64,000 bases of DNA from contig WUJK01000001.1 of NCBI GenBank assembly GCA_011317545.1, positions 620,001 to 684,000 on the forward strand, read 5' to 3'. Below are positions 45,924-58,388 of this stretch, piece by piece. The notes below the pieces were generated by a model. It saw nothing but the letters and a program-made list of their open reading frames with translations, had not been told where the DNA came from and ran no database searches. Every line of letters begins with the position of its first letter. Position 1 is the first letter of the stretch. Position numbers and translations under genes: made by a program. This DNA comes from Coniella vitis (lineage: Eukaryota; Ascomycota; Sordariomycetes; Diaporthales; Schizoparmaceae).

Positions 45924-47797
45924 TTATACAACGCGACCCTTGACCTGTCTGACTTGCGACACTCTGATATCCCTCCATACCATAACTGACGGCAAAGCAA
46001 TGAGCGACATGGCAAGACCGGCAATCACCATGCGCCGTTGTGCAATGCCGTATGCCTGTATGAGCGCTTCTCTCACTGGATCGCCCACTGGATAGCTTAG
46101 TTGCAGCTCGAGGTCCTCGTAGATGACTTTGGCCAAGTGTTTGGCATCATCGGGCAGACGCTTCATAAGCTCGTCATAGACTGTATTGGTCCAGATGGCG
46201 CCGGACACAGAACTTCCAATACCACCACCCACGGCGCTCGACAAGCCCAGCAGCGCAAGCAGCGATGCTACCTCGCCATGCCTAGCTACCGCCATGGCGG
46301 CCATCTGGTGCGTAATGACAAGCACGCCGCCACCAAGGGATATCAAAATCTGACAAAGTATCACATAAAAGACGGGCGTGTGCGGCTGTCGAAAGAAAAT
46401 CATGAGGGCGCCGCCCAAGGCATGCACTGGCACGGCTACCAGAGCAAGCGGCTTGAAACGATCGATTTTTCGAACAAGCCATCCCACCACAAGTCCCGAT
46501 ACACAAGTGCCGATGGTGAAGATATTGGCCACGTAGCCGGCTTCCGCTACAGACAGCTGATGCACCACTTGAAGGTAGGAGGTGTAATAACCGTCCCAGC
46601 AGTAGTACGAGACAAAGAATACCGCCGAAAGGATAAAGGCACCCATGACGTTGCGAGAAAGCAGCAACTGAAATGGAACAAACGGCTTGGGCGCATAGTA
46701 GCGCTCAAACACGACAAACGCTACCATCAAGGCGCAACCGAGCGCAAGCATGCATAAGATGAATGGCGATGACCACTTGCTGCCGGCTGAACCTGCAATC
46801 GAAAAAGGCAGGAGGAACAGCGTCAGGCCCGAGCCTGCAAGCATGATGCCGACGGCTGAGTGATGCATAGTCAGTCGCTAACCCCCAGCAGGTGCTGCTC
46901 CAAAAGTTGCGCGCGAGCACGCAGCAAGACGATACACATACCATCAAATTCTATCACGATGTTGTGAAGACGCTTGTGCCAGTGCTGGCTTGGCCTCTTT
47001 TGACTGAAGACTCCCAACTTCTTTGCCTTGTTGGCGTTGGACTGCAATATGATAAACACGGGCGCTGCCACCAGAGGTGTCAACACGGCAAACAAGGCGA
47101 ACGAGACGCGCCAGGAACTATGACGCAGAAACCATTTTGCAGCCACCGGTCCGATGAAAGTTGTGAGGATAAATGGCGAGTTCGCAAATGCAAAGGCCAA
47201 GGCACGGTCCTTTAGCGAAGAGGTGTCGGCAATGATGATGTCGAGGATGTAGGAAACGCCGTTGAAGCCCACGGTGTGGAAGATTTGGGCTACGGCATAA
47301 GTTTTGACGTCTCTACACCAAGCCATCAAGATCAAGCCGACGGTACCAAAAGCAGTGGCAACGAGCAGACCTTGTGGCCGACCCCATGTATCCACCAGCT
47401 TTGCAATCGGCAACTTCAGCACGCCACCGAGAATCTGAGACGTGATGGCAACGGCCGGGATAAGTGAATGGGCTGAGAAATTGCTGACAACATAAGGGAT
47501 CAGATTCGAAGAAGTCTGCGCCTCGAGCGAGTTGATGCAGAAGTTGACAAAGATGAAGCAATACACCAGGACGAGTGCATGCTTGGTCCACACCAAGTTC
47601 ACGGCATCTGCCAGTTGAACACCATCCTGCATTTCCGGGTCGGGTAGACTGTTGGGCGTAGTTGCGGGTGCTGCTGTTTCTGCGTAGGCATCGTCGCGCC
47701 CTTGTGCGCTGGAGCCATTGTGCGTATCGCCGAGCAGCGGCTGCTCGACTCCAACATCGTCATGCATCATGGGTCGGCCAGCTTTGAGAATGGACAT
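45924..47797 (-). CDS. Siderophore-iron transporter, MFS (SIT/MirB type)
   Basis: Plasma-membrane major-facilitator protein taking up ferri-siderophores in exchange with protons. Exons 47797-46942 and 46855-45924 (intron 86 bp, phase 1) give 595 residues. A polar N-terminus with an acidic stretch is followed by many hydrophobic helices, consistent with 14 membrane segments. SIT hallmarks: ALVLVYCFIFVNFCINSLE in the first helix, PIAKLVDTWGRPQG, VGFNGVSYILDIIIAD, HNIVIEFDAVGIMLAGSG across the splice, and FFVSYYCWDGYYTSYLQVVH. It lies directly upstream of sidI on the same strand, supporting a role in siderophore uptake. Which siderophore it carries (TAFC, ferricrocin or a foreign one) cannot be read from sequence. 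Confidence 0.93.
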
Positions 47798-50057
47798 ATG
47801 TCTGCGAACTTGTACAACAATGACAAGTCTGCTAGCCGGTGGCGCTGATCCGAAAAAAGGGCATATGGACGAGCAGCAAGGCGTAGCATGTCCAGAAAAT
47901 CAACCAGGGGTTGCGTCGCTAAAAGAGAGGCCGCGGCAAGATGCGTTCCGTACACGCATACAAATTGCCAGTATTTAAGGATGAAATTCCATACATCGGC
48001 AGGATGGCCGGGTCTCGCAGATAAGATGGAGGGTTGCAGTGGTGGGAGGGTCTGTAGACCCACGCGACGTCAACAGCTGGATGGCGCTGTACCAGCAAAG
48101 AAAGAAATCTGAACGATCATCTGTCATCATCCTCTGACGACCTTGTTGTGAGTTACGGCGGGCTCGGGAGGATTCCATAGCTGATGAGTCTGACAGGTCT
48201 CCTTGGCGTCACTATATACAGTCTTCAAGTCAGCTGTATTGTGTGCATGCAATAGCAGGCAGGAATTAGCCGAAACGCTTCTATTGTACTACCAGAGCCA
48301 GCTGAGACAAGTTGAGAAGCATTGCATATTTGGGGAGCCGGTAAATGTGGACGATGGCTTGAAGACTGATTTGCTGAAAGAGGCCATATCCGCACATGCT
48401 CCGTCTGGCCCCCAAACTGGGTTCTCGCAGATAGCCTCAGAACTGGATCCGATTGTAGCCGAATGTGTACATATGTGCATGGTGGGAGGCCGTTGTGGTA
48501 GCAGGGCGTTTTGTGCTGTGCACATCTTGCGAGAAGCTGACACTCAACTGCTACAAGCTGCGACCGTAGTTTACGGTGAAAGGCCGCCACATAAGCCGCC
48601 AACGCAATGTCGAAATCAGCAACTGTGGCTTGATAGCCGACTCGAAGAGAGGCTGCTCAGTTGCGTTCTTCGTTTATGCCGTCAGTATAAGCGGCTTTCT
48701 GGCCCAGTTGGCCCTTCCCATTGCACAAGCTCCGAGTTTCACTAGTGTCCACCCTTGGGCTGCATTACCCACTTTCTTTGCAACCGCACCTGCATCGGTA
48801 CCGTGACTCTTTCCGGAGCACGCAAGTGTCGAGTAGCGGGTCGCAATGGTCGTACCCAGACGAGCAGATATGATTGAAAGCCGCCCGTCTACCTGTGGAT
48901 GAGTCCCAGGGCAGCGCCAGCATTGGATCGTCCAGCCCTCCAGTTGATGATGGATTCTCGCAAATAACTGGCTGTGTGATGGTAGGGTTTTTTCTGGAGC
49001 AAATGAGTGGCAAACAAGACGCGGCCTGGGTCCGTCAATCAGGCTGTCAAACTGTGCAGTGCATGCATCGTCGGCACTCTGTACATCATAGCAGTGGGAA
49101 ATCCTGTGTGCCCCTGTGCAAATGCTTGATTAGTCGGTCGAATGAACGCCAAAAGCCTTGCTGAATCGCGGAGTGGCCCGTGTTTGTGCACAACAGGGGA
49201 AGATGACTTGCATTCTTGGCCTCGTCAGGCCATTGTCGGTCTGCCGGCCGCAAATCCATAGCCTGCACATATTGTCATCGGCGTGGATGCACACGTACAT
49301 AGTATCATGGCCAACTAGCATTAGGCCCACTTTTGGGTGCCATGATGATGGCTGGACGCAAGCAAGAGGTGCACTCGAAGCAAAAGAAAAGCAATGTGGA
49401 GAAGAAGTCGGCGTTTGAATTTGGGTTTGGATTGGAGTCGCGGCATGCACAATTGTCACTACATAGTATGTGTAAGCTGCCACGTGCCGGACCGGGGACC
49501 CAACCACTCGTTCCTTCCCTTCGTTGGCAATCAACAAGCACTATCTTTGAAGCTGCTAAAAGATTAATTCGGAACTTCACAGGTTGGCCCACGACACTCT
49601 GGTGCCAGACAGGGCCCTGGAAGCCGTTTCTGGAGTGGAAAATCGCACGCTGGCATGCTTGGTCCAACCTTGAAGCAACTTGATTTTGTTTTGCCAGAGG
49701 CAGTACTTGCAAATACCGAACAGCGGCCGGGGTCCTCTCGAACAGGACTCAAAAGACATTCGGCACCGATGGATACCAGTACATGTACGTGCTTGGTCTG
49801 CGGTATGACCTCGTGTCATGAATACGTCTGTGATAATCCACCACTGTGCAAAAACGTGTATTTCCCGCGGGACCACCGGCATCCAAGAGTGAGTGCTGTG
49901 AGCGTTCCTTCGCCAAGTACTCACCAACAGAAACGAGGTATCGTCTGGGCTCATCTGCCCCGTCGTCACGGCCCGCTCGATAATCGGTCCGCTACATAGT
50001 AAATCCCAAGCAAGCCTCGGCAAGCCCCATTCTGACGGCGAGCTCCAGCAAAAACAG

Positions 50058-50066
50058 TTATCAGAT
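50058..50066 (-). promoter_or_regulatory. ATCTGATAA iron-GATA (SreA-type) site, transporter/regulator spacer
   Basis: Exact match on the minus strand, 2.26 kb before the transporter ATG and 1.91 kb before the regulator ATG. It is distant from both, so its target is uncertain. Confidence 0.4.
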
Positions 50067-50662
50067 CAAGCAGACACAGTTCAGTGGGCGGGACGAAACG
50101 CCAAGTTGCCCGTCAAACAAGGACTGCGGATCATACTGTATAACGAACAGACTGTCTACCAGCTCGCGGTGGGCAGGGCAATACTGGATACTATGTACAT
50201 GGTGATAAGGCCCATGAACCTTGTCACGATGGGCGGCCTTGCAAAGCGGTTGGCGGGTCGACAAACGGCTGGGGGAGCGCCAGAGAATTGACCATGAGCG
50301 GTGTAATTCGGGTCTCGGCTGTGCAAAGTCATCACCAGAATGCTCCCAAAGCAGACACTATTGCAGAGACGCACCAGCAGTGGCCAGTGAAGCCACACCC
50401 AGCGTGCTGGATCGGCGCGGCGGCCTCTGAGTGTACGAGGCTGCAGATGACGAGGCTGAGACTGGCATCGGTTGGAGGGGCCTCTTGGACAAAAGGCGCC
50501 TTGCCGACCGCTCAGCCTGTTGCTGCTGGTTGAGATGCTCGGGGGTGGCAGTCGATGGTGACATTGGGGGGCCGGCAGGAGATGGTATTTCTTTACGTGA
50601 TCTGGTGCTCTCTTGATATCGATCTAGAGCGAGTCTGGTTCTTCATTGTCGTCGTTCTTGTT

Positions 50663-50686
50663 GTCGTCGTCGTCGTCGTCGTCGTT
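50663..50686. repeat. (GTC)n microsatellite
   Basis: About seven to eight GTC/TCG units. On the minus strand they code Asp in an open frame that ends NEEPDSL, for which no upstream exon can be built. Confidence 0.8.
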
Positions 50687-51976
50687 GTGCCGTGATCCAA
50701 GGCACAATCGACCCAGAAATGAGGCTAGCGGCAGCACGGACCAGAGAGTACGTACAGATTACATGATGTATTCGCTTGGCTAGAAGCGATGTGAGTGGCA
50801 GGAAGAGTCCCTACGGGCCTTCTTCCCTTCACTTATCGGCCGTGATTGCGAGGCTTATCGACTCCGCACCGAATGGCGCTAGCGTGCCAATCATAGCCGA
50901 GAGTTAGTCCCAGCGTCCCCGCTCTTTTCAGCCATTTAGCGGTAGGTAGACCCTGATCCATGCAGGTGTGCCGGGCAGAATTTTTGCAGGTCTGCTGGGG
51001 AGCTGGAGCGGGGGCATGGCGACTCATGGGGCTGCAGCAGGAGCTGGGAATAGTGGTGAAGGCACCGCTCTTTGCGGCTTGATGCTGTGACTCAAACGCA
51101 CGTATTCTCGCTTTCCTGGAGTCTGCATTCTGGATTATTGGGTCGGTTCGGTTTGGCTTGGCTTGAGAGGGTGTACATATCTAGGTTCCAAGGTGTATAG
51201 TACTGTAGTGTTTGAGTGAGAGCAGCAGATAGGCGTGCTGTGCTGTGCTGAGCAAGTAAACAGTACGTACCGAGCCGTCACACTAAATGGTATCCTACAG
51301 TGCAGTACATACAAACAGTCACCACCACTTTCCTCCATGTCTCCTTCCTCCTCCTGTTCTTGCCTGGCTCGACTGGGCCAAGCACCAAAGCAAAGCTTAC
51401 ATGCTCACTCTCTCTCTACAGCCAGCAAGAGCGTCCAGGATTCCTGCCGAGTTGCCCACGTTTTCCCTCCATCGTCTTCCTAAATTCTTAGGCCCTCAAG
51501 GCTTCTAAACCTATTCCCGGCCAGCGCCTTGTGTCCCCGTCGGCGCGACGCCTCGAACACTACCCCGCACTCTGCGACTTCGGCCTGTCCTCGAGCCTTC
51601 GCTGTGTGCTGGCCAGCCTTTCTCAACACCAACCACAACAACCATCGCGACACCGGCCCGCCCCAGCTCCATCTACGGCGCCTTCTGCCCACAAGGCCAC
51701 AAGCTCCAGGCTACACCAACCAGTGGTTGTTGAGTGAGCCTCGCACCCATTCTGCGGCTGCCAGGCGGTTCAGTTAGCTGGCTGCGGCTGCAACTGCGCC
51801 TGCGCCTGCGACTGCATCTGTTGTTGTGTTGTCTGGTGTCTGTTGGCGGCCCACGCGTCCAGCCCGGCGGCCCTCTTCTTCTCTCTTGCGCGCCGCGACC
51901 GCACCAAGCCGCCCTGCGCCTGCGGCATCGGCCCTGATTGTCTTGTGCCTGGCCACCCTAGGCCTTGCGATTGTGC

Positions 51977-54494
51977 ATGGACAGCTCTTCTCTCCCCGGA
52001 GCCGGCCCAGCCTCGGCATCTCACGGCCAGGCCACTGCCATTGCCCCGGCTCAACCTCACCCACACGCATCGAGCACTGCCGCACCCGCCTCCTCCCTCA
52101 GTCCCGCCAGCCCCGTCTCCGTTCGGAGCCAGGTCCTTGCCCATGTCGGCCCGGCTTCGGCCGGCTTCGGCTCCAATGGCGCCCAGAAACGCAAGCGAGG
52201 CTCAGTCGCCATAATGGGCGACAGCCCGACCAGCATTGATGGCGATGACGATGGCGACGGCACCGCAGAACACCACGAGAAGAAGAGACAGCCTGGTGTC
52301 AAGAGGGCTTGCAACGAGTGCCGCCAACAAAAGGTGAGTCAGAGATGCCTGTACACGTGCCTTTTGGGCTTGTCTTGGTGTACCGGCAAGTCAAGGTATT
52401 CATGCTGTGCTAACTCAAGTCTCTTGTTTCATCTAGCTTCGCTGCGATGTCGTCCAAGATCCTTTCACCAGCTGCTCCCGCTGTGTGCGTCTGAAGCTCG
52501 AGTGCAAAATTGAATCCAACTTCAAGCGCGTCGGCAAGCGCAGCAAACACGCAGAAATGGAAAAAGAAATCGACAAGCTGCGCCGCAGCGTTTCCCGAGC
52601 AAAAGCCCAGGGCTTTCTGCTCGACGAGGACGACGACATACAGTCCCAGCTGCAGTCGCCCGTGGTCAACAGTGTCTACTCCCACACTAGGAACCCGTCG
52701 CTGATGGGCTCGGATGAGGCTGTGTCGTCTCTGCTGCACCTGAAGCGTGGCGGTTCCTACAGCATGCCACGGATATGCCGCGAGCTCGAAGATGTGCGCC
52801 TGACTGAGGACACCGAGTCTCAGCTCTTCCACGAATACTTTACAAATTACCACCAGTTTTTGCCTTTTCTCAACCCTTCTCAGTCACCTGATCAGTACTA
52901 TGCCCAGCATCCGCTGCTCTACTGGGTTCTCATATCCATTGCCGCCCGCCGCTACCATCCGGACCCCACCCTCTTGGGCACTCTTTCAGGGCCCTTGACC
53001 CGTCTGCTCTGGCAGACTATTGGTGACGTGCCCAGCAGCCACCACGTCGTCAAAGCCCTGTGCCTGCTCTGTACCTGGCCGCTGCCCACCAGCACCTCGT
53101 CGTCAGATCCAACCCAAATTCTCTGCGGGGTAATGATGAAGATCTCCACCTTGATTGGCCTTCATCGGCCTCACCATATCAATGATTTCTCGCGTGTCAT
53201 CATTGATCTGGATAACGAACAATTACATGACCGGGTGGTGACCTGGGCTGTGTGCAACGTGGTCGCCCAGACCATAGGCACGGGCTACGGCCAGCCTGCC
53301 TCGACGCTTTACGATTGGACCCTGGCCATCCGTCCAGGCGAATCTGGACCCTTCCAGTTGTCGGCAGAGCTTGAGGCCAGGTTGCAGATTGAACGCTTCT
53401 GTGACAAGGTGTCCAAGGAAATGTACAGCAATGCAAGCGACCCTCGCGGCGTAGCTGGAGACGAGCATCGGGCCATGCTCATGCGCGTGTACCGGCGTGA
53501 ATATGGGGAGCTCCAGGCTTCCATTCTGTCTCGGAACCTCTCCCGGGTCGTCAATCTTCACCTCAAGGCAGCCGGCCTGCATCTCCGTTTGGCAGGCTTC
53601 TTTGACTCCCACAACACCCCTGGCTACCTTGACGACCTGATGGGCTTATGGCGGGCGACCTGCAACTTCCTCGATTACATCCTTGAAAGCGAGCCGACCT
53701 CCCCGCTGGATCCTCATGCCGGCAATGACCTGCTGAGGTACGCCACGAACTACATCCAACAGATGCTGGTTGCTGCCAGCTTTGCTCTGCTCAAGCTCGT
53801 GCGTTCCTTTTTTGTCAAATCCATCGACTTTGAGCGCGGCCGTCTGTTGTTCCATCGGACCATCACGGCCATCCGCTCCACCAGTGTCGTGCAAAATGAC
53901 CTCAACTGGAGGCTGGCCGAGCTCATGGTGCAGATGTGGAACGGCGCTCGTAACACCATCAAAAAGGATCCTTCCGGTTACAATGACGACGATGCCGTTC
54001 AGGACGTGGACGACAGTCTGCAGCTGCGCGTCCGTTGCAGACACAGTATGAGTCTTGTCTACGATTCCATCTGGCACTGGAGGGAAGAGTACCAAGCTCG
54101 TGGACGAGGGAACCTTGACTGTGAGTACATGCACACGCTTTCTTCTTGATACCCATCCCCAACCTATAGCCGTTTGCTGACGGTGGAGGGGGCTGTAGCG
54201 CTAAAACATCCAACCAATCCAGATTCTGCCGAGCAGTCGTCAGCCTCGTCGACAACGCACCTCGACCCGCCCTTGACAGCAGCGCATGGCCTATCCGCTA
54301 GTATCCTAGCTACTACGAATGGCGGACTCACACCAAGTGGTGGATCCGGCTTCGGCAATGCACAAGCCGGTGCGCTGGGCGGTTCCAATTATGAGCCAAC
54401 GAGTTATGACTTTTTTGATCCACAGCACTGGATGCTAGACGGCCTGTTAGACTTCAACTACGGCAATACCTTTGTGCCAGAGATGGGTGCCTAG
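51977..54494 (+). CDS. Zn2Cys6 fungal transcription factor
   Basis: Exons 51977-52333, 52437-54120 and 54199-54494 (introns 103 and 78 bp) give 778 residues. The binuclear cluster is complete: Cys112, 115, 122, 132, 135 and 142 in C-x2-C-x6-C-x9-C-x2-C-x6-C spacing. The first intron splits it between Lys119 and Leu120. A basic linker and short coiled-coil (RVGKRSKHAEMEKEIDKLRR) follow, then a fungal-specific middle domain (FHEYFTNYHQFLPFLNP, LLYWVLISIAARRY, ALCLLCTWPLP) and an acidic/aromatic C-terminus (YDFFDPQHWMLDGLLDFNYG). This resembles the Leu3/War1-like group, but I cannot name an orthologue. The third-exon acceptor at 54196-54198 is the one that avoids an in-frame stop. It is divergent from the siderophore transporter; a regulatory link is only inference. 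Confidence 0.88.
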
Positions 54495-55810
54495 GCGGCT
54501 TTCTGAACACAAGGAACCGTACATTGCTCTCGTGGATGCTAGCGGGGTCTACCACATAGTTTGAGAAACTTTTGCTGTAAACGCATTATGTAATTGTCAC
54601 CGAGGCTGACACCAGATGTGCCAATGCTGGCGTCGTTACTGACCGCAAGAGTGCTCTGTAGAGCGTCACAGAAAGTTCAGGTCAAGGTCCACGGACAACG
54701 GACCGGGGGTTGACAGCATGGAAAGAGCTCATATGTAGGGAAAGGAAAATGAATACAGGTGTTACTATTCGACAAGACTTGGTAGTATGAGAGGCACTTC
54801 AAAGGCAGAAGCAACCAATGACATATGGCTGTCTTGGCTGCCCTAAGCATCATGGAAAGGAAAAGGAGAAAAGAAGAAGTCGAATATTGCATCACAAGAT
54901 ATCAAAAATAGCATCTAGAAGAGAGTGTGGGAAGTTCTTGGGTCGGGTCATTAGCTTCGGGGCGTTGAAGATACCCCCTTAGACCTGGAGACGGTCGTTT
55001 ATATTCACAGTAGCGGAATAGTGTATTTCAACAGAGGCAACTTGTACACTTTTGAGTTCCAGGTCCCAGTTACAGTGTATTGAAGGCTGTTGTGGTCATA
55101 GTATATCGAGGAAGTAGTCAATACGGCCAAACGATTTGGTATTATGGCGAGGAGTTGATGGTCACGTTGACAATCGTCTTAGGCCTATTAATTTGTATAG
55201 CCGGTAATTATAGACAAGTCCGCTTAGACGGTGCTCAGCGTAAGTTTATACTCTGCAATAACCTGGACATGAGAGACACAAAGTCCAAGGAGGCCACACC
55301 ACCCTCCCAAACTGCGGAAGATAAAATTCGTACAAGAGTTGAGTCTCCAGCAGCAAAGCCTGTTGCACTGTTTTCTGCGTGCCGTGTCCTCGGAACATCA
55401 GGCTTTGGGATATAGTTTTCATGGAGATGCTGTTTCATTTCTTGTCTTGGGAAGCACTTTCTTTATATCATCATCATCGTCATCATGGAACTGTACTGGA
55501 CGACGGCAAAGCGGAAATTTCGGAGTCCTTCTCGGCGTTTACGAGGAGGGGCTGCAGGACTGAGGTACTTGTTTGTGTCCATCCGCGGGGATTTACAATT
55601 GCCTTCTCGACACAAGAGAACCTCGGAGCAAGGAGTCTATACTCTGCGTAGAGAACGTTGTATATCTACAGCACTGTACAGACTCTGCCTGGCTCTTGGT
55701 TTTGGGGCTTGCATGGCCAGATGGCGTTTCTTCCATGTCTACTCGAGTTTTCTAAACTAATCAGTCAATACCATGTGCCAAAAAAAAAAAGAAATATCAA
55801 TAAGAGCTTG

Positions 55811-55812
<2 letters not shown>

Positions 55813-55841
<29 letters not shown>
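55813..55841. repeat. (CT)n microsatellite
   Basis: About 14 CT units. Confidence 0.9.
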
Positions 55842-55843
<2 letters not shown>

Positions 55844-57268
55844 CTATGAGAATCTGTGTACGCCACGTGTCTCAGAAGCAGCCAACCCCCCCCCCCTTTT
55901 CTTTTTGGGATCCGGATCCCCAGTAGCGTTAAAATTGTAATACTGTTGGAATACCGACAGCACTGGTGATGATCGTACGTAAGCAGTGGCATGACTAAGC
56001 CACTGGGGAATCCAGCTTTAAGAGAAGGGATGCACTTCGTACGAAGTGCTCTCCCTTCACTTAACTCATCATCATCAACAAGCAATACAGAACCCATCAA
56101 ATCCACACGTACGTACGTACAAGAGCCAATCCAACAAATACCTTTTTTTTTTTTTCCTTTTTTCAAACACAAGGGGATTACCACGGGGTTTTGGGAACCA
56201 ACTGCATACCAGCAAGGATGCACAAGAGAGGCACAGACACACGGGTCTAGCCCTATCTTGTACAGGAAGAGAGAGGGAGAGGGAGAGAGGGCGACAAGAG
56301 GCAATGATCACTTTCGGATGGGTGGATGTAGGGAGAAATGAAGCGGATGAGATGGGTTTCATTCTGTGAGTTTGATGCAGTGAGGTAGACTTTGAGGGTC
56401 ACAGTGTCACGTATTGACCAACACTGGTGAGTGTCAAGAAAAACTACACAGTCTCGGCGCTTGCTATATTTAAACATAACTCCACCGCCTTGTCCTCATT
56501 GTGTGATAGCTGAATACTCGATCGAGCAGAGACTCAGAGGAACCGTGTAAGCACACGGGTCTGCACATCTATTGCTGCGTTTAGGAAAGCAAACCTCAAG
56601 GGGGCTGGGGCCACATTCATGACGGGTTGTCTGGGCTGATTCTACATCCTCACGTTCCCGAGACTCCTCTGTGCGACACACGACACACGACGTCCATCCT
56701 GATGCCCTGGAACATCCATCTGCCTTACCAGAGAGCCCATGAAACGGCCCGAGACCAATGGCTTTGGTGAAGAGTTGGGAACTTGACACGCACCTGACCT
56801 CACGTGCTATCTCTGTCTCGCCTTCAACCAGTTACCAGCCGTTTCTCGTCCATGTGTAGCAAGATTGGCAGTGCCATGGTAGTTGATCCGTTTGGGGATA
56901 GTCTTATTCAAGGGATATTTGGAATATCACCAGATTATCACGACGTTTGCCTGAACACGCCCTCTCCAAATTCACTGGCCCATCTCTCTTTATATTGATC
57001 CTGTCGCCCGTCAGAAGTTTCCAATAGTCGGGTAGTTTTGTGATACACCGCTGTAGAGCATCACCATTCGCTGTCATTTGGCAAGGTCCCGCTGCTTTCC
57101 CCCAAGGAGAGTCCAGTTTGTGATCATGTTACGTTGGATATCCAATGTCAATGGTACAAACACATTTTCTTTCCGTTCGTAGATAGGGCCACATAGAACC
57201 AGAGGCTCCCTTGATCCTCTTTTCTTTGCCCAGGCTTGAGACTTGGCCCAACAGTATTCTTTGTAGGC

Positions 57269-57887
57269 ATGCGGGATAGACTTTTGCCATCAAATCAAGA
57301 TACAAGACACAGCTGGGGGACGGACACACTGCAGGATCGAGACAGCGATCAACATGCTCCGAAGGTGTGCCAACACGAGCGAGGATTCTCTATTGTTTGG
57401 CGTGTATCTCATCTCTTAGTGTCGTCAAGTAGTCCAGTATATCCACGAGACCGTTGCCATGTTCCAAGACCAGCAGTCCCTCATTCGTTGCCGTAAGTAT
57501 ATATCCGTGATTCACAACAACAACAACTTGGCTGAATATCACAAAAGGCAGACTTTGAATAAGCAATATACATCCATCCACTGCTCTACAGCAAACAGCC
57601 ACACAGAGTCTTGCGACAGTATCAAGCAGTAAGTACGTTGGAGTACCTTGCAAGCAAGGAATTGAAAAGTCCACCCAACATGATAAGAGTAGAGCCACAC
57701 TCACGCCGTTTGTTCACGGTCTTTTTCCTTTCTTTCTTTTATTTTCCAAGACGAAAAGGACTACACTACATCCTCTGAGGGCGAACGGGACCCTAAGTCG
57801 CACCCAAAGAATGAGGCGGAGGGGGATCAAGACAACGAGGTGTCATCCCAGACTTACCACTTGCGAGATGGTTGGTTGGTGGGCTGA
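57269..57887 (+). CDS. Candidate three-exon small gene (weak)
   Basis: Exons 57269-57364, 57420-57492 and 57751-57887 run from ATG to TGA in one frame through two GT-AG introns (55 and 258 bp), giving 101 residues. Donors are GTGTGC and GTAAGT; the second acceptor follows a long pyrimidine tract (TTCTTTCTTTTATTTTCCAAG). The product would be hydrophilic, with an MFQDQQSLIR segment and a Glu/Asp/Lys-rich C-terminus. I recognise no family. The minus strand across exon 2 is also open for 104 codons, and base composition is unlike the GC-rich exons elsewhere, so this may be chance or a decayed gene. Confidence 0.2.
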
Positions 57888-58326
57888 CGTTGAGAGGGAG
57901 GATGCGCCTCGGCTTGGTGTAACGTCACTGGTGAACTGGCCGTGGTACAGACTCCAGAGTTCTCAGATTAGCAAGTTGATGTGTAGCTTCTCATTTCCTC
58001 TCCACGCGCTTGCCCGAGGAAGGGGGCCCGTCATGATCTCGGCTTTCGAGTGGATACTGGGACCAATGTTATCCAGGATAGCACGAGCATGTGCCGTATA
58101 TACATAGTACAGGTAGCACTCTCTGATGACCCTGTCATGGTAATAAAAGGACTGGATGGACCAAGATGTCTGCCGAGGATGCAATCCCTTCCGAGCCGAT
58201 CTCGCTTCGGGAAACAGGTGTGGGTAGGTCGGTCGGTGGTCGCTGCAACGGTTCAAGTACTTTTGTTCGTATCATAAGCCATTATGGTGTCATGTCCGTG
58301 TGTGTCTCTGGCGTAGCGAGTCGTAC

Positions 58327-58388
<62 letters not shown>
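58327..58388. repeat. (TAG)n microsatellite
   Basis: About 20 uninterrupted TAG units. Confidence 0.95.

Larger units (their letters stand above)
47798..51976. other. 4.2-kb divergent spacer, transporter / Zn2Cys6 regulator
   Basis: No gene I can support. Four 9-mer copies (49296, 49460, 49993, 50189) and a minus-strand ATCTGATAA at 50058-50066 are present. A 180-codon open frame (48203-48745, +) has no ATG start. A (GTC)n run at 50663-50686 reads as Asp on the minus strand, inside short open frames without introns that would join them. The final 700 bp before 51977 are CT- and CA-rich and look like the regulator's leader. Confidence 0.55.

Noticed and set aside
48289..49013. Two minus-strand frames both containing ICENP, as possible paralogous repeats
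   Set aside because: Similarity is limited to a few residues around that motif and could be chance.
55080..55415. 111-codon open frame with a hydrophobic helix
   Set aside because: No ATG at its start, AT-rich sequence, no family features.
58327..58388. Regular repeat array as a possible CRISPR
   Set aside because: It is a plain TAG microsatellite without spacers, in a eukaryotic genome.
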